Source of the DNA: Streptomyces tateyamensis
GTDB taxonomy: Bacteria; Actinomycetota; Actinomycetes; Streptomycetales; Streptomycetaceae
Length of the DNA stretch: 44,691 bases
Direction: 5' to 3'
NCBI RefSeq assembly: GCF_003205575.1
Contig: NZ_PYBW01000053.1
Location: 168,203 to 212,893, forward strand
This document shows, piece after piece, positions 10,119 to 19,063 of this stretch; positions within the stretch are counted from its first letter, which is position 1, and each line of letters begins with the position of its first letter. The translations under genes and the position numbers were made by a program. The notes under the pieces are model-generated. The model had not been told where the DNA came from. It did not search any database and saw only the letters and a list, made by a program, of their open reading frames with translations.

Positions 10119-13100
10119 TCAGCCGAGCAGGTTGTCCACCACCCGGGCGGCGGCGTGGCCGTCGTCCAGGTCGCAGTACTTCTCCTTGAACGCCGTGTAG
10201 GCCTCGCGGTGCTCGGTGGCGACGGCGTCCAGGTCGCCGAGCGCCCGGATCACCTCGTCCGAGGTGCGCAGCAGCGGACCGGGCGCGTCGCGCTCGAAGT
10301 CGAAACTGAAACCGCACAGGTTGTCGCGGTAGTGCTCCAGGTCGTGGGTGAAGAAGACGACCGGCCGGCCGGTGTTGACGTAGTCGAACACCGAGGCCGA
10401 GTAGTCGGTCACCAGCGCGTCGGCGATCAGCAGCAGGTCGGCCATGTCCGGGTAGCGGGAGACGTCGTACACGTAGCCGTCCCCGGCCTGCGGCACCGGG
10501 CCGTAGCAGAGCGCGTGCGGGCGGACCAGCAGCACCTGGTCCTCGCCCAGCGCCGCCCGGGCCGCCGCCAGGTCCAGGCGCAGGTCGGCCTGGTAGCCGC
10601 CCTGCGGGCGCCTGCGGTCCTCCCGGAAGGTCGGCGCGTACAGCACCACCTTCTTGCCCTCGGGCAGCTCGAGCCGGCGGCGCACCTCGGCGGCCCGCTT
10701 CTCCCGGTCCGGGGCGTAGAAGACGTCGTTGTGCGGGTACCCGGTCTCCAGCAGCTCGCCCTGGTACCTGAAGGCCCGGCGCAGCACCGGGGTCGCGTAG
10801 CTGGAGCCGGAGACCAGCTTGGTCCAGGTCGGCACCTCGCGGTCCAGGTGCTTGAGGTAGTTGCTGTCGATGAACCAGATCTTCTCGAAGTCGTGGCCGA
10901 TCCGCTTCAGCGGCGTGCCGACCCAGGTCTGCAGCACCACCTGGCCCGGGCGGGGGGTCACGAAGTCGGGCAGGTGGGCGCTGGTGACCACGTACCTGGC
11001 GGTGGCCAGCGCCTCGTACCACTCCGGGCTCCACTGGCGCAGCGCGCGGGCGCTCTGCGGCAGCTCGGCCTGCCGGTCGTCCACCGTCCACAGGTGCTCC
11101 AGCGGCAGCCCGCGGCGGACCAGTTCCTCGTGGATCGCGCGCGGCGAGCCGGCGTACTGGCTGCCGGCCACGTGGTACAGCACCGCCTCGCGCAGCGGGC
11201 GCTGCTGAGCGGCCGGGTAGGCCTCCCGGCGCAGCTGGCGCTGGCGGAAGCCGCTGCGCTCGTCCTCGCTGAGGTCGCTGTGCGCCTCCAGCGACAGCCG
11301 GTCGTACGCCCGCCGCTCCAGCGCCACGTCCTTGCCGCGGTGGTGGATCCGGGCCGGCAGCGCGGTGTGCGCCTCCAGCGCCACCTGGGCGGCCGGCCAG
11401 GCGAAGCCGAGGTCGCCGTCGGCCGGACGGAAGAAGAGCTCCCAGGTGCCCTTGTGCAGCGGTACCCGGCCGCCCGCGGTGGTGGTCGGCACGCCGGCCA
11501 CCAGCACCTCGAACCGGCCGTCCCGGACGGTCAGCGGGTGCAGGTAGTCCTCCTCCCGCCACAGGTGGCGCAGCACCAGGTCGTAGCGGTGCTCGCCGGG
11601 CAGCGGGAAGCGGCCGGTGAGGGTGAAACCCTTCTCGTCGGCGGCGGTGATCCGCTCGATCACCGGCTGCACGAGCTGGTCGTCGAGCTGCAGGTGGCCC
11701 TCGGGGCTGGGCCGGGAGACCAGGGTGCGGGCCACGCCGAGCGGGGCCGTCGGGTTGAGCGGCAGGTCCAGGTGGGTCAGCGCCACCCGCTCGTCCACCA
11801 GCACCGGCAGCTCGCGGCCGTCCCGGGTGAGCAGCGCGGCCAGCCACGGGTCGGTGGTGCGGTCGGCGGCGGCCGGGTCTAGCTCGTCCCAGCGCACGCG
11901 GACCTCGGCCAGGTCGGCCAGCGGGATCCGGGCGGTGAACGGCACCGGCCGGCCGGCCGGGACGCCGAACTCCACCGGCAGGTCCAGCTGGGAGCCGGAC
12001 GGCTGGTGGGTCAACCGCAGCTGCAGGCCGGCCAGGTCGCCGGCGTTGCGCACGGTGCCGCTCAGCTCGACCGCGCCGTCCACCGCCTTGAGCTCGGTGA
12101 CCGCCGCGCGCAGCCGCTCGATCCGCAGCTGCAGGAAGTTGTCCTTGAGGAAGGGCACGATCCGGGTGGTGGCGTCGGCCCAGTGCGGGACGAAGTTCTC
12201 CGCGGTGTCGGCCCAGCCGCCGCTGATCCGGCCCTTGTAGACGCCGGCCTTGCCGGCACCGGCGATCAGCACCCGCCAGGTGCCCTCCTGCCACTGGCCG
12301 CGCCGCTTGAGCCGGGTCGGGTCGATCACGGTCTGGAAGCCGGCCCAGTCGCAGCTGTACAGGTCGTGCGGGGAGCTGGCGGTCGCCTCGGCGCTGTACT
12401 GGGTGCGGGTCTGGAAGGTGACGAAGCGTCGGCCGTCGGCCTGACGCAGCACCAGCAGCTTGACCAGGTCGTGCTTGTGTTCGGCGCCCAGGTGCTCGGG
12501 GAAGGCGTGCCCGTTCAGCCGCAGCTTGCCGTCCACCCAGGCGGAGTCGTAGATCCGGCTGCGCATCACCAGCGCGTTGTCCAGCCGCAGCACGTCGGCC
12601 GGCACGCTGCGGCGGCCGCCGCGCAGGAACGGGTAGTCCGCGTACGGCCGCAGCACACCGCGGGCCGGGGCGGCGCCGTTGCTCTCGGACTCGAACTGCA
12701 TCTGCTCGACGAACTCGTCCATCCGGCCCTGCAGGGTCAGGTGGTACTTGAGCTTGAGCGGCGCGCGCAGCTTGCGCACGTGCTCCGGGCCGATCGCCCG
12801 CAGCAGTCGGCCGACGTGCTGCACGTAGGCGTCCCGGTAGTCCTGCTCGCCGTCGACCACCGACCAGAAGAACATCGGGATCTCCTCGACGAGGTTGTTC
12901 TCGTCGTAGGCGTGCAGGTACTCCCGGTACTTCGGGTCGGTCTGCTTGAGCAGCCAGGAGCGGACCAGCTCCATCGAGGCGACCCGGTCGATCAGGCCCT
13001 TGGGGTTGGTGCGCATCTGGGTGATCGACATCTCGCCGACCTCGCGCTCGCGCCAGTGGTAGATCGGCTCGTTGAGCACGTCCACGCTCTTGGCCAGGTA

Positions 13101-13679
13101 GTGGTGCGGCACGCTGACCGGTGCGTCCTCGTAGAGGATGCCCTCGGGGTAGAGCAGGCCGGCCGCGTCCCAGAAGGAGCGGCGGTAGACCTTGTTCCAC
13201 GCGGTGCGGTCGGTGACCAGGGCCGGCAGCTCGGTGATGTGGGTCTTCAGCCGGGTCTGCTTGAACGGCTTGGCGTGGCCGCCCGAGGGGTAGAAGCCGA
13301 CGGCCCGGAAGCGCAGCACGTTGCCGGAGCAGAAGTCCGAGCCGGTCTGGTCCAGGGTGCCGATCATCAGCTCGTAGGCGCTGGGCGGCAGGGTGTCGTC
13401 ACTGTCCACGAAGGCCAGGAACTCGGTGCCCTCGGTCAGGTGCAGCAGGCCGGTGTTGCGGGCCGCACCGAGCCCGGCGTTCTGCTTGCGGACCAGCCGG
13501 AACCGGGAGTCCTTGGCGGCGAAGGCCTCGGCGATGGCGGCGCTGCCGTCCTTGGAGCCGTCGTCGACCATGATGCATTCGAGGTCGCCCATGGTCTGGG
13601 CGGCAATGGACTCCAGGCACTCCTCCAGATACCGCTCGACGTTGTAGATCGGAACGACGACGGAGAGACGGGGGGCCAT
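10119..13679 (-). CDS. Glycosyltransferase family 2 fused to a CDP-glycerol glycerophosphotransferase-like domain
   Basis: A 1186-residue bidomain protein. Residues 1 to about 230 are a GT2 (GT-A) glycosyltransferase: SVVVPIYNVERYLEECLES, MVDDGSKDGS, NAGLGAARNTG and the DxD-type FVDSDDTL. A long beta-rich middle (about 350-800) resembles the N-terminus of the 808-residue neighbour. The C-terminus (about 820-1186) is a TagF-like domain with TGYPHND, LVRPHA and VTDYSASVFDYVNTGRPVVF. The motif that reads QTWHGTPLK in the neighbour is QTWVGTPLK here (Val920), so the proposed catalytic His is missing and this domain may be inactive or changed in chemistry. Likely role: sugar addition to, or elongation of, a phosphate-containing wall polymer. 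Confidence 0.88.
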   Translation of the reverse strand: MAPRLSVVVPIYNVERYLEECLESIAAQTMGDLECIMVDDGSKDGSAAIAEAFAAKDSRFRLVRKQNAGLGAARNTGLLHLTEGTEFLAFVDSDDTLPPSAYELMIGTLDQTGSDFCSGNVLRFRAVGFYPSGGHAKPFKQTRLKTHITELPALVTDRTAWNKVYRRSFWDAAGLLYPEGILYEDAPVSVPHHYLAKSVDVLNEPIYHWREREVGEMSITQMRTNPKGLIDRVASMELVRSWLLKQTDPKYREYLHAYDENNLVEEIPMFFWSVVDGEQDYRDAYVQHVGRLLRAIGPEHVRKLRAPLKLKYHLTLQGRMDEFVEQMQFESESNGAAPARGVLRPYADYPFLRGGRRSVPADVLRLDNALVMRSRIYDSAWVDGKLRLNGHAFPEHLGAEHKHDLVKLLVLRQADGRRFVTFQTRTQYSAEATASSPHDLYSCDWAGFQTVIDPTRLKRRGQWQEGTWRVLIAGAGKAGVYKGRISGGWADTAENFVPHWADATTRIVPFLKDNFLQLRIERLRAAVTELKAVDGAVELSGTVRNAGDLAGLQLRLTHQPSGSQLDLPVEFGVPAGRPVPFTARIPLADLAEVRVRWDELDPAAADRTTDPWLAALLTRDGRELPVLVDERVALTHLDLPLNPTAPLGVARTLVSRPSPEGHLQLDDQLVQPVIERITAADEKGFTLTGRFPLPGEHRYDLVLRHLWREEDYLHPLTVRDGRFEVLVAGVPTTTAGGRVPLHKGTWELFFRPADGDLGFAWPAAQVALEAHTALPARIHHRGKDVALERRAYDRLSLEAHSDLSEDERSGFRQRQLRREAYPAAQQRPLREAVLYHVAGSQYAGSPRAIHEELVRRGLPLEHLWTVDDRQAELPQSARALRQWSPEWYEALATARYVVTSAHLPDFVTPRPGQVVLQTWVGTPLKRIGHDFEKIWFIDSNYLKHLDREVPTWTKLVSGSSYATPVLRRAFRYQGELLETGYPHNDVFYAPDREKRAAEVRRRLELPEGKKVVLYAPTFREDRRRPQGGYQADLRLDLAAARAALGEDQVLLVRPHALCYGPVPQAGDGYVYDVSRYPDMADLLLIADALVTDYSASVFDYVNTGRPVVFFTHDLEHYRDNLCGFSFDFERDAPGPLLRTSDEVIRALGDLDAVATEHREAYTAFKEKYCDLDDGHAAARVVDNLLG

Positions 13680-13751
13680 CAGCAGTGCGGGCCTTTCATC
13701 AGGGGAAGCACTCGGTGCGGTCGCCGCCCCGGCGTTACCGGGGGCGAGTAC

Positions 13752-13779
13752 ACGGTAGGTTCGGGAGGAATCCTACCGT
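13752..13779. promoter_or_regulatory. Inverted repeat in the divergent wall-polymer/yihY promoter region
   Basis: ACGGTAGG (13752-13759) and CCTACCGT (13772-13779) form a perfect 8-bp inverted repeat with a 12-base spacer, in the 199-bp gap between the divergent starts at 13679 and 13879. It includes a minus-strand TAGGAT that could be a -10 box. Operator or hairpin; no regulator assigned. Confidence 0.4.
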
Positions 13780-13878
13780 CCTGTCCAAGGGGCGATCCGG
13801 GCGCGACGCACGGCGGCGCCCGCCGGCGGTCGGCGAGGCGGATGGTCGCCGACCTGACGCGATGCCAGGCTGGGCGGT

Positions 13879-14817
13879 ATGGGATTCCTCACCAGGCTGC
13901 CGATGATCGGGCCGTGGGTCGCTGCCGTGCTGCGCAGCCGTCCGTGGCTGGTCTACCAGCTGTTCACCGCGGCCAAGGCCAACCGGTTGGCCGGCGCGAT
14001 CACCTTCTTCGGGTTCCTGGCGCTCTTCCCGCTGCTCACGGTGGCCCTGGCGGTCGCGGTCAGCGCGTTGACGCCGAGCCAGGTGAACACCCTTCAGCGG
14101 AAGATCTCGGACCAGGTGCCGGGGCTGGCCGACGCCCTCGGGCTGGACTCGCTGATCGCCAACGCGGCGACCGTCGGGCTGATCGGCGGCCTGCTGCTGC
14201 TGGTCTCCGGCCTGGGCTGGGTGGACACCCTGCGCGGCTCCATCCGGGACGTCTGGCAGCAGCCGGACGAGCGGTCCAACCCCGTGCTGGTCAAGCTCCA
14301 CGACTGCCTGGTGCTGCTCGGGCTCGGAGTGGTCTCGGTGGTCTCGCTGGGAGCCTCGGTGGTGGCCACCAAGCTGGCCGGACGGCTGGCCGATGCCCTG
14401 GGCCTGGCCGACCGCGGGCCCGGGCACTGGCTGCTGGCGGGTGCCGGGTTCGTCATCGCGGTCGGGGCCGACCTGCTGCTCTTCCTCTACCTGCTGGCGC
14501 CGTTCCCCGGGATCGACGGGCAGCACCGGCGCGACCTGCTGACCGCCGCCTTGATCGGCGCCGTCGGCTTCGAGCTGCTCAAGCTGCTGCTCTCCTCCTA
14601 CCTGGTCTCGGTGGCCGGGAAGAGCCTGTACGGCGCCTTCGGGGTGCCGGTGGCGCTGCTGCTGTGGATCAACTTCGTCAGCCGGCTGCTGCTGTACTGC
14701 GTGGCCTGGACGGCGCTGGCCGACCCGGACGGGGCCAAGGCCCGGGCGCGGGCCAGCGCGGAGGCGGCCTACCGGGCGGCGGGCGAGCTGGGCGCCGCCC
14801 CGGTGCGCAGCGGCTGA
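13879..14817 (+). CDS. YihY/virulence factor BrkB family membrane protein
   Basis: A 312-residue integral membrane protein with about six hydrophobic segments and the YihY/BrkB pattern: RLAGAITFFGFLALFPLL near the N-terminus, a central IRDVWQQPDE stretch, and SLYGAFGVPVALLLWINFVS near the C-terminus. The family was once misnamed ribonuclease BN; its function is unknown, with suggested links to envelope integrity or transport. The ATG at 13879 has no good Shine-Dalgarno sequence. The gene is divergent from the wall-polymer gene at 10119-13679 and convergent with the carboxypeptidase gene. Confidence 0.88.
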   Translation: MGFLTRLPMIGPWVAAVLRSRPWLVYQLFTAAKANRLAGAITFFGFLALFPLLTVALAVAVSALTPSQVNTLQRKISDQVPGLADALGLDSLIANAATVGLIGGLLLLVSGLGWVDTLRGSIRDVWQQPDERSNPVLVKLHDCLVLLGLGVVSVVSLGASVVATKLAGRLADALGLADRGPGHWLLAGAGFVIAVGADLLLFLYLLAPFPGIDGQHRRDLLTAALIGAVGFELLKLLLSSYLVSVAGKSLYGAFGVPVALLLWINFVSRLLLYCVAWTALADPDGAKARARASAEAAYRAAGELGAAPVRSG

Positions 14818-14859
14818 GGTGCGGCGCGGTGCGGGGCGGCCGAGGGCTGAGGGCTCACC

Positions 14860-16113
14860 TCACCGGCGGCGGCCCAGCGCGGTGGACCCGCCGACCGGGC
14901 GGCCCGGGTCGGCCTGGGCCGGGCCGGCGGTGCGGCGGCGCCGGTTGAGCAGCCAGCCGCCGCCGGCCGCGCAGAGCGTCACGGCGCCGATCACCGCCCA
15001 GCTCTCGGGGGAGAGCAGCCGGGCCCCGGGGCGGCCGACGCCGGCGGCGACGGCTGCCGCTGACGCCCCGGCGTGAGCGGCGGCGGGCGGCGCGGCGGGG
15101 GTCGGGGAGGCCACCGGGCGCGGCGGCACCAGGGCGCCGACCGGGGTCGTCTTCCCGGCCGCCGCGAAGCCCCAGTCGAGCAGCGCCGCGGTGTCGTCGT
15201 ACACCTTGAGATACGACTCCGGGTGCATCACGGCCACCAGCAGGGTGCGCCCGCCGCGCTCGGCCGCCCCGACGAAGGTGGCGCCGGCGTTGGTGGTGTA
15301 GCCGTTCTTCACCCCGATCAGGCCCGGGTACTTGCCCAGCAGGCGATCGGTGTTCTGGATCCCGAAGGTGCCGCGCCGACCGCTGGCCTTGTCCACCGTG
15401 CCGGGGAACTGGGCGTCCCGGGTCCCGCAGTAGCTGCGGAAGTCGGGGTTGCGCAGGCCCTCGCGGGCGAACAGGGTCAGGTCGTAGGCCGAGGTCAGCT
15501 GCCCGTCGGCGTCGTAGCCGTCGGGGGAGACCACCTGGGTGTCGGCGGCCCCCAGCACGTCCGCCTCGGCCCGCATCTGCCGGACCGTCTCGTCCACCCC
15601 GCCGTTCATGTGGGCGAGGACGTGCACCGCGTCGTTGCCGGAACTGAGGAAGACCCCGCGCCACAGGTCCTCGACCGAGTAGTCGAGGTCCTCCTTGATG
15701 CCCACCAGGCTGCTGCCCGCGCCCATCCCGGCCAGTTCCTCGTTGGTCACCCGGTGCACCTGGGTGCGGTCGAACTTGGGCAGCACGGTGTCGGCGAAGA
15801 GCATCTTGAGGGTGCTGGCCGGGGGCAGCCGCAGGTGCGCGTTGTACGCCGCCAGCACCTCGCCGCTGCCCGCGTCGGCGACCAGCCAGGACTGGCCGGT
15901 CAGCCCGCCGGGCAGCGGCGGCGCGCCGGGGCCCAGGGCCACCTGCACGCCCGGCTCGGCCAGCCGGGCACCCCCGACCACGGGGACCGGGGGCGGGACG
16001 TCGGCGGCGGCCGGCGGCGCGAGGCCGGCCCCCAGGGGCAGGGTCAGGGCCAGGGTCAGCGCGGCGGCCGGGCCGACCCGGCGGCGGGCTGTGATGCGAT
16101 GATCCGAAAACAC
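14860..16113 (-). CDS. Serine-type D-alanyl-D-alanine carboxypeptidase (S11)
   Basis: A 417-residue exported penicillin-binding-type enzyme trimming the terminal D-Ala of peptidoglycan stem peptides. Order: a signal peptide with an Arg cluster and Ala/Leu core (TARRRVGPAAALTLALTLPLG); the catalytic SxxK as S-T-L-K in PPASTLKMLF; SxN as SGN in LSSGNDAVHV; and the third motif as KNG (GVKNGYTTNAG) instead of KTG. An Ala/Pro-rich linker, one C-terminal membrane segment (WAVIGAVTLCAAGGGWLL) and a basic tail follow, so the enzyme is probably membrane-anchored. The GTG at 16113 is chosen because longer frames run over the divergent gene at 16252; no clear ribosome site is seen. Confidence 0.88.
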   Translation of the reverse strand: MFSDHRITARRRVGPAAALTLALTLPLGAGLAPPAAADVPPPVPVVGGARLAEPGVQVALGPGAPPLPGGLTGQSWLVADAGSGEVLAAYNAHLRLPPASTLKMLFADTVLPKFDRTQVHRVTNEELAGMGAGSSLVGIKEDLDYSVEDLWRGVFLSSGNDAVHVLAHMNGGVDETVRQMRAEADVLGAADTQVVSPDGYDADGQLTSAYDLTLFAREGLRNPDFRSYCGTRDAQFPGTVDKASGRRGTFGIQNTDRLLGKYPGLIGVKNGYTTNAGATFVGAAERGGRTLLVAVMHPESYLKVYDDTAALLDWGFAAAGKTTPVGALVPPRPVASPTPAAPPAAAHAGASAAAVAAGVGRPGARLLSPESWAVIGAVTLCAAGGGWLLNRRRRTAGPAQADPGRPVGGSTALGRRR

Positions 16114-16251
16114 GGACGGTGCGTACCCAGCGGACCCCGCCCGCCTCTCGGCCCCCGCCCCGAGACCCCCCGAACGGGTCCCCACGGCGGGGCCGAACGG
16201 ACGCCCGCCGATACTGGAGCGGCACCCCCGCCTCACGAAGGATCGCCCGTC

Positions 16252-16509
16252 ATGACGCTCAGCCGCCGCACCTCCTGGTTCCTCGCCGCCTTCGGCGTCT
16301 GGTCGGTGATCATCTGGACCACCTTCGTCAAGAACCTCTTGCAGGACTCCGCCCACCAGGCCTTCACCAACGGCGACCACGCCCACCCCACCGCCTTCTT
16401 CTGGATCCACCTCGCGCTGGCGGTGACCTCGTTCGTGCTCGGTGTCCTGGTCGGGCTGGTGGGTGTGCGCGGGCTGCGTGTGCCGCGTGAAGATAACGCG
16501 TTGACCTGA
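16252..16509 (+). CDS. SCO4848-family small membrane protein
   Basis: An 85-residue protein with two membrane segments (about 10-27 and 48-70) and a short polar loop (NGDHAHPTAFFWIH). It matches the small streptomycete family named after SCO4848, which also sits divergently beside a D,D-carboxypeptidase gene. Function unknown. GAAGGAT sits just upstream of the ATG at 16252, and a GATACT -10-like box is at 16210-16215. Confidence 0.8.
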   Translation: MTLSRRTSWFLAAFGVWSVIIWTTFVKNLLQDSAHQAFTNGDHAHPTAFFWIHLALAVTSFVLGVLVGLVGVRGLRVPREDNALT

Positions 16510-16574
16510 GAGTTGAGCGGCTGTCAGAGTCTCCCTGCAAACTCGTCCAAACGGACTTTCGAAGGGGACTCTTC

Positions 16575-18212
16575 TTGAAGCTTGCCATCTCCCGGCTGCT
16601 CGCCACCGGCGGGGCGCTCGCCCTGACCACCGGCCTGGCCCTGGCCCTGGCGCCGGCCGCGCAGGCGGACCCGGGCCCGGTCCTGACCAACCCGCGCATG
16701 AACCCGATCCCGGTGAACGCCGGCGTCAGCACCAACGGCTGCGAGGGTGTCGACACCGGCACTGGCTGGCTGAGCGCGGGTAGTCAGCCTGAGTTCCTGG
16801 TGGACGTGCCGGCGGACTACGCGGGCTCCAAGCAGCCCCGGTTCCGGGTGCTCGACGTGACCGGCCCGGACGGCATCGTGGTGTTGGACCAGGAGGCCCC
16901 CGTGGCCTACGGCGTCGCCCGGGTGGGTGTCGCCGACCTGCTGGACGGACATTCGTATGCCTGGCGGGCCCAGCTGCCGGGCGGCCAGGGGCGGGCGGTG
17001 ACCCCGCTGTGCCACTTCCAGGTGGACACCACGGCGCCGACCACCACGGTGAGCTCGACCGACTTCCCGGCCGCCGGATCGAACAAGTTCGCGGGCGAGA
17101 AGGGCACCTTCACTCTGGCCGGTACCGACCCGGCGCCGGCCGGCGGTGCGGCCTCGGGAGTGGCCTGCTTCCGCCCGGTGCTCGACGGCAGCGTGTCGGT
17201 CTTCAAGTGCGGCGACCCGGGCACCGTCCTGCCGGGGGCCGACGGCACCGCGAACGTGGTGCTGCGGCCGGGCAGTTGGGGCCCCAACACCCTGACGGTC
17301 CAGACGATGGACAACGCGGGCAACGTCTCGGTCGCCAGCTACAGCTTCTACGCGCCGTGGAACCCCAACCCGCCGCAGGCCCAGGGAGACGTGGACAACG
17401 ACGCGGTCCCGGACATCCTGCTGCCGGATGCGGCTGGCAATCTCCAGGTGATCAGCGGCAACGCGGGCAGCACCACCCCGACCACGACGGTGGCGGCTGT
17501 CAATGCCCCGGGTGGCCAGGGCACCTGGGCCGGGGTGCAGCTGGCGCACCGCGGCTGGGACAACACCAACCCGGCGGACACCGTCTTCGCGCACCGGGAC
17601 GGCAACCTCTACGCGTACCGCAACACGGGGACGCTGAACCTCAACTCGGGCGGCTTGGTGCGCCGCCCGTCCAGCTGCGCCGACGCGAACGAGGTCCAGG
17701 TGGCCTGCCCGGCCGGCTATGCCACCGACTGGTCCGGTGTCGAGCAGCTGGTCGCGCTCGGCCAGGCCGACAAGGCCAGCGCCACCCGCCCCTGGCTGCT
17801 GACGGTGGAGCAGGGCAACCTGTGGCTCTACGGCAACGGGAACCTGCTCTTCGGGCGGGAGAAGGCCCAGCAGCTGACCACGTCCGGCAACTGGAGCAAC
17901 TTCGACCTGGTGGCTCCGGGCGCGGACGCGAAGGGAAACCTGTCGCTGTGGGCGCGTGACCGGGCCACCGGTGAGCTGCACGTGTACCCGCTGCCGATGC
18001 AGGCGAGCGGGATCGTGGACTTCTCGGCGCTGGCGGACCCGAGCGCGCACGGCGTCGGTGCGGTGTTCACCACGGCCGCGTTCCCGACCCTGGGCAGCTC
18101 GGGCGACCTGGACGGTGACGGCACCCCGGACCTGTGGGCCGTGACGGCCGACCGCCATCTGCAGGTGTTCCGGGGCTACCAGCAGCCCAAGGACTGGGGT
18201 CTGCTGAAGTAG
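16575..18212 (+). CDS. Secreted FG-GAP/VCBS repeat protein
   Basis: A 545-residue secreted protein. The signal peptide (about 1-31: KLAISRLLATGGALALTTG, then an Ala-rich cleavage region AAQADPGP) is followed by an Ig-like region of about 230 residues and then FG-GAP/VCBS-like blades. Two calcium-binding loops stand out, GDVDNDAVPDILL and GDLDGDGTPDLWA, the DxDxDGxxD pattern of beta-propeller repeats. No catalytic motif is seen, so it is probably a binding or structural extracellular protein. The start is TTG at 16575 with AAGGGGA 6 bases upstream. It stands alone, ending at a strong bidirectional terminator shared with sdhB. Confidence 0.8.
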   Translation: MKLAISRLLATGGALALTTGLALALAPAAQADPGPVLTNPRMNPIPVNAGVSTNGCEGVDTGTGWLSAGSQPEFLVDVPADYAGSKQPRFRVLDVTGPDGIVVLDQEAPVAYGVARVGVADLLDGHSYAWRAQLPGGQGRAVTPLCHFQVDTTAPTTTVSSTDFPAAGSNKFAGEKGTFTLAGTDPAPAGGAASGVACFRPVLDGSVSVFKCGDPGTVLPGADGTANVVLRPGSWGPNTLTVQTMDNAGNVSVASYSFYAPWNPNPPQAQGDVDNDAVPDILLPDAAGNLQVISGNAGSTTPTTTVAAVNAPGGQGTWAGVQLAHRGWDNTNPADTVFAHRDGNLYAYRNTGTLNLNSGGLVRRPSSCADANEVQVACPAGYATDWSGVEQLVALGQADKASATRPWLLTVEQGNLWLYGNGNLLFGREKAQQLTTSGNWSNFDLVAPGADAKGNLSLWARDRATGELHVYPLPMQASGIVDFSALADPSAHGVGAVFTTAAFPTLGSSGDLDGDGTPDLWAVTADRHLQVFRGYQQPKDWGLLK

Positions 18213-18227
18213 CGGGAACAGACGGCT

Positions 18228-18261
18228 GAGGGCCCGTCCGGTCGGTACCGGACGGGCCCTC
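18228..18261. terminator. Bidirectional terminator between the FG-GAP gene and sdhB
   Basis: A perfect 15-bp stem GAGGGCCCGTCCGGT / ACCGGACGGGCCCTC with a CGGT loop, between two convergent stops (18212 and 18287). Confidence 0.88.
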
Positions 18262-18286
18262 GGCTGTTGTTGCGGTGTCAGCGGTG

Positions 18287-19063
18287 TCAGAAGCGGCGGG
18301 TCACCAGGGCGCGCTTGACCTCCTGGATCGCCTTCGTGACCTCGATGCCACGCGGGCAGGCCTCGGAGCAGTTGAAGGTGGTCCGGCAGCGCCAGACGCC
18401 CTCGCGGTCGTTGAGGATCTCCAGGCGCTGCTCGGCGCCCTCGTCACGCGAGTCGAAGATGAAGCGGTGCGCGTTGACGATGGCGGCCGGGCCGAAGTAC
18501 TGGCCGTCGTTCCAGAAGACCGGGCAGGACGAGGTGCACGCGGCGCACAGGATGCACTTGGTGGTGTCGTCGAAGCGCTCGCGGTCCTCGGCGGACTGCA
18601 GGCGCTCGCGGGTCGGCTCGTTCCCGTTGGTGATCAGGAACGGCATGACGTCCTTGTACGCCTGGAAGAACGGGTCCATGTCGACCACCAGGTCCTTGAG
18701 GACCGCGAGGCCCTTGATGGCCTCGATGGTGATCGGCTGCTCCGGGTTCACGTCCTTGATCAGCGTCTTGCAGGCCAGGCGGTTGCGGCCGTTGATCCGC
18801 ATCGCGTCGGAGCCGCAGATGCCGTGCGCGCAGGAACGGCGGTAGGTCAGGGTGCCGTCCTGCTCCCACTTGACCTTGTTGAGCGCGTCCAGGACGCGCT
18901 CCTTCGGGTCCATCAGGAGCTGGTAGTCCACCCACACCGGGTCCGGGTGCTCCTCCGGGTTGAACCGGCGGATCCGGAGGGTGACGGTGATCAGCTGGAC
19001 CGCACCGGACTCGGCCGCGTCCAGCGCCGCCGAGTGCGGGGCGTCGATCGTGGGGGCGCTCAT
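18287..19063 (-). CDS. sdhB: Succinate dehydrogenase iron-sulfur subunit
   Basis: A 258-residue electron-transfer subunit of respiratory complex II. All cluster ligands are visible: [2Fe-2S] C78, C83 and C98 with Asp86 at the fourth position (SCAHGICGSD ... LAC); [4Fe-4S] C170, C173, C176 and C236; [3Fe-4S] C180, C226 and C232, in CILCAACTSSCP and CRTTFNCSEACPRG. The ATG shares one base with the sdhA stop (TGATG), so the two are translationally coupled. It is the last gene of sdhCDAB and ends before a strong terminator. Confidence 0.97.
   Translation of the reverse strand: MSAPTIDAPHSAALDAAESGAVQLITVTLRIRRFNPEEHPDPVWVDYQLLMDPKERVLDALNKVKWEQDGTLTYRRSCAHGICGSDAMRINGRNRLACKTLIKDVNPEQPITIEAIKGLAVLKDLVVDMDPFFQAYKDVMPFLITNGNEPTRERLQSAEDRERFDDTTKCILCAACTSSCPVFWNDGQYFGPAAIVNAHRFIFDSRDEGAEQRLEILNDREGVWRCRTTFNCSEACPRGIEVTKAIQEVKRALVTRRF

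Noticed and set aside
10096..13200. Long open frame of about 1034 codons on the minus strand
   Set aside because: It is an out-of-frame shadow of the GT2-glycerophosphotransferase gene; its translation is Arg/Ala/Gly/Pro-rich without family motifs, typical of GC-rich antiframes.
16114..16410. Longer reading of the D,D-carboxypeptidase up to 16410
   Set aside because: The extra residues lack protein character and run antisense over the small membrane protein gene at 16252; the signal peptide begins at GTG 16113.
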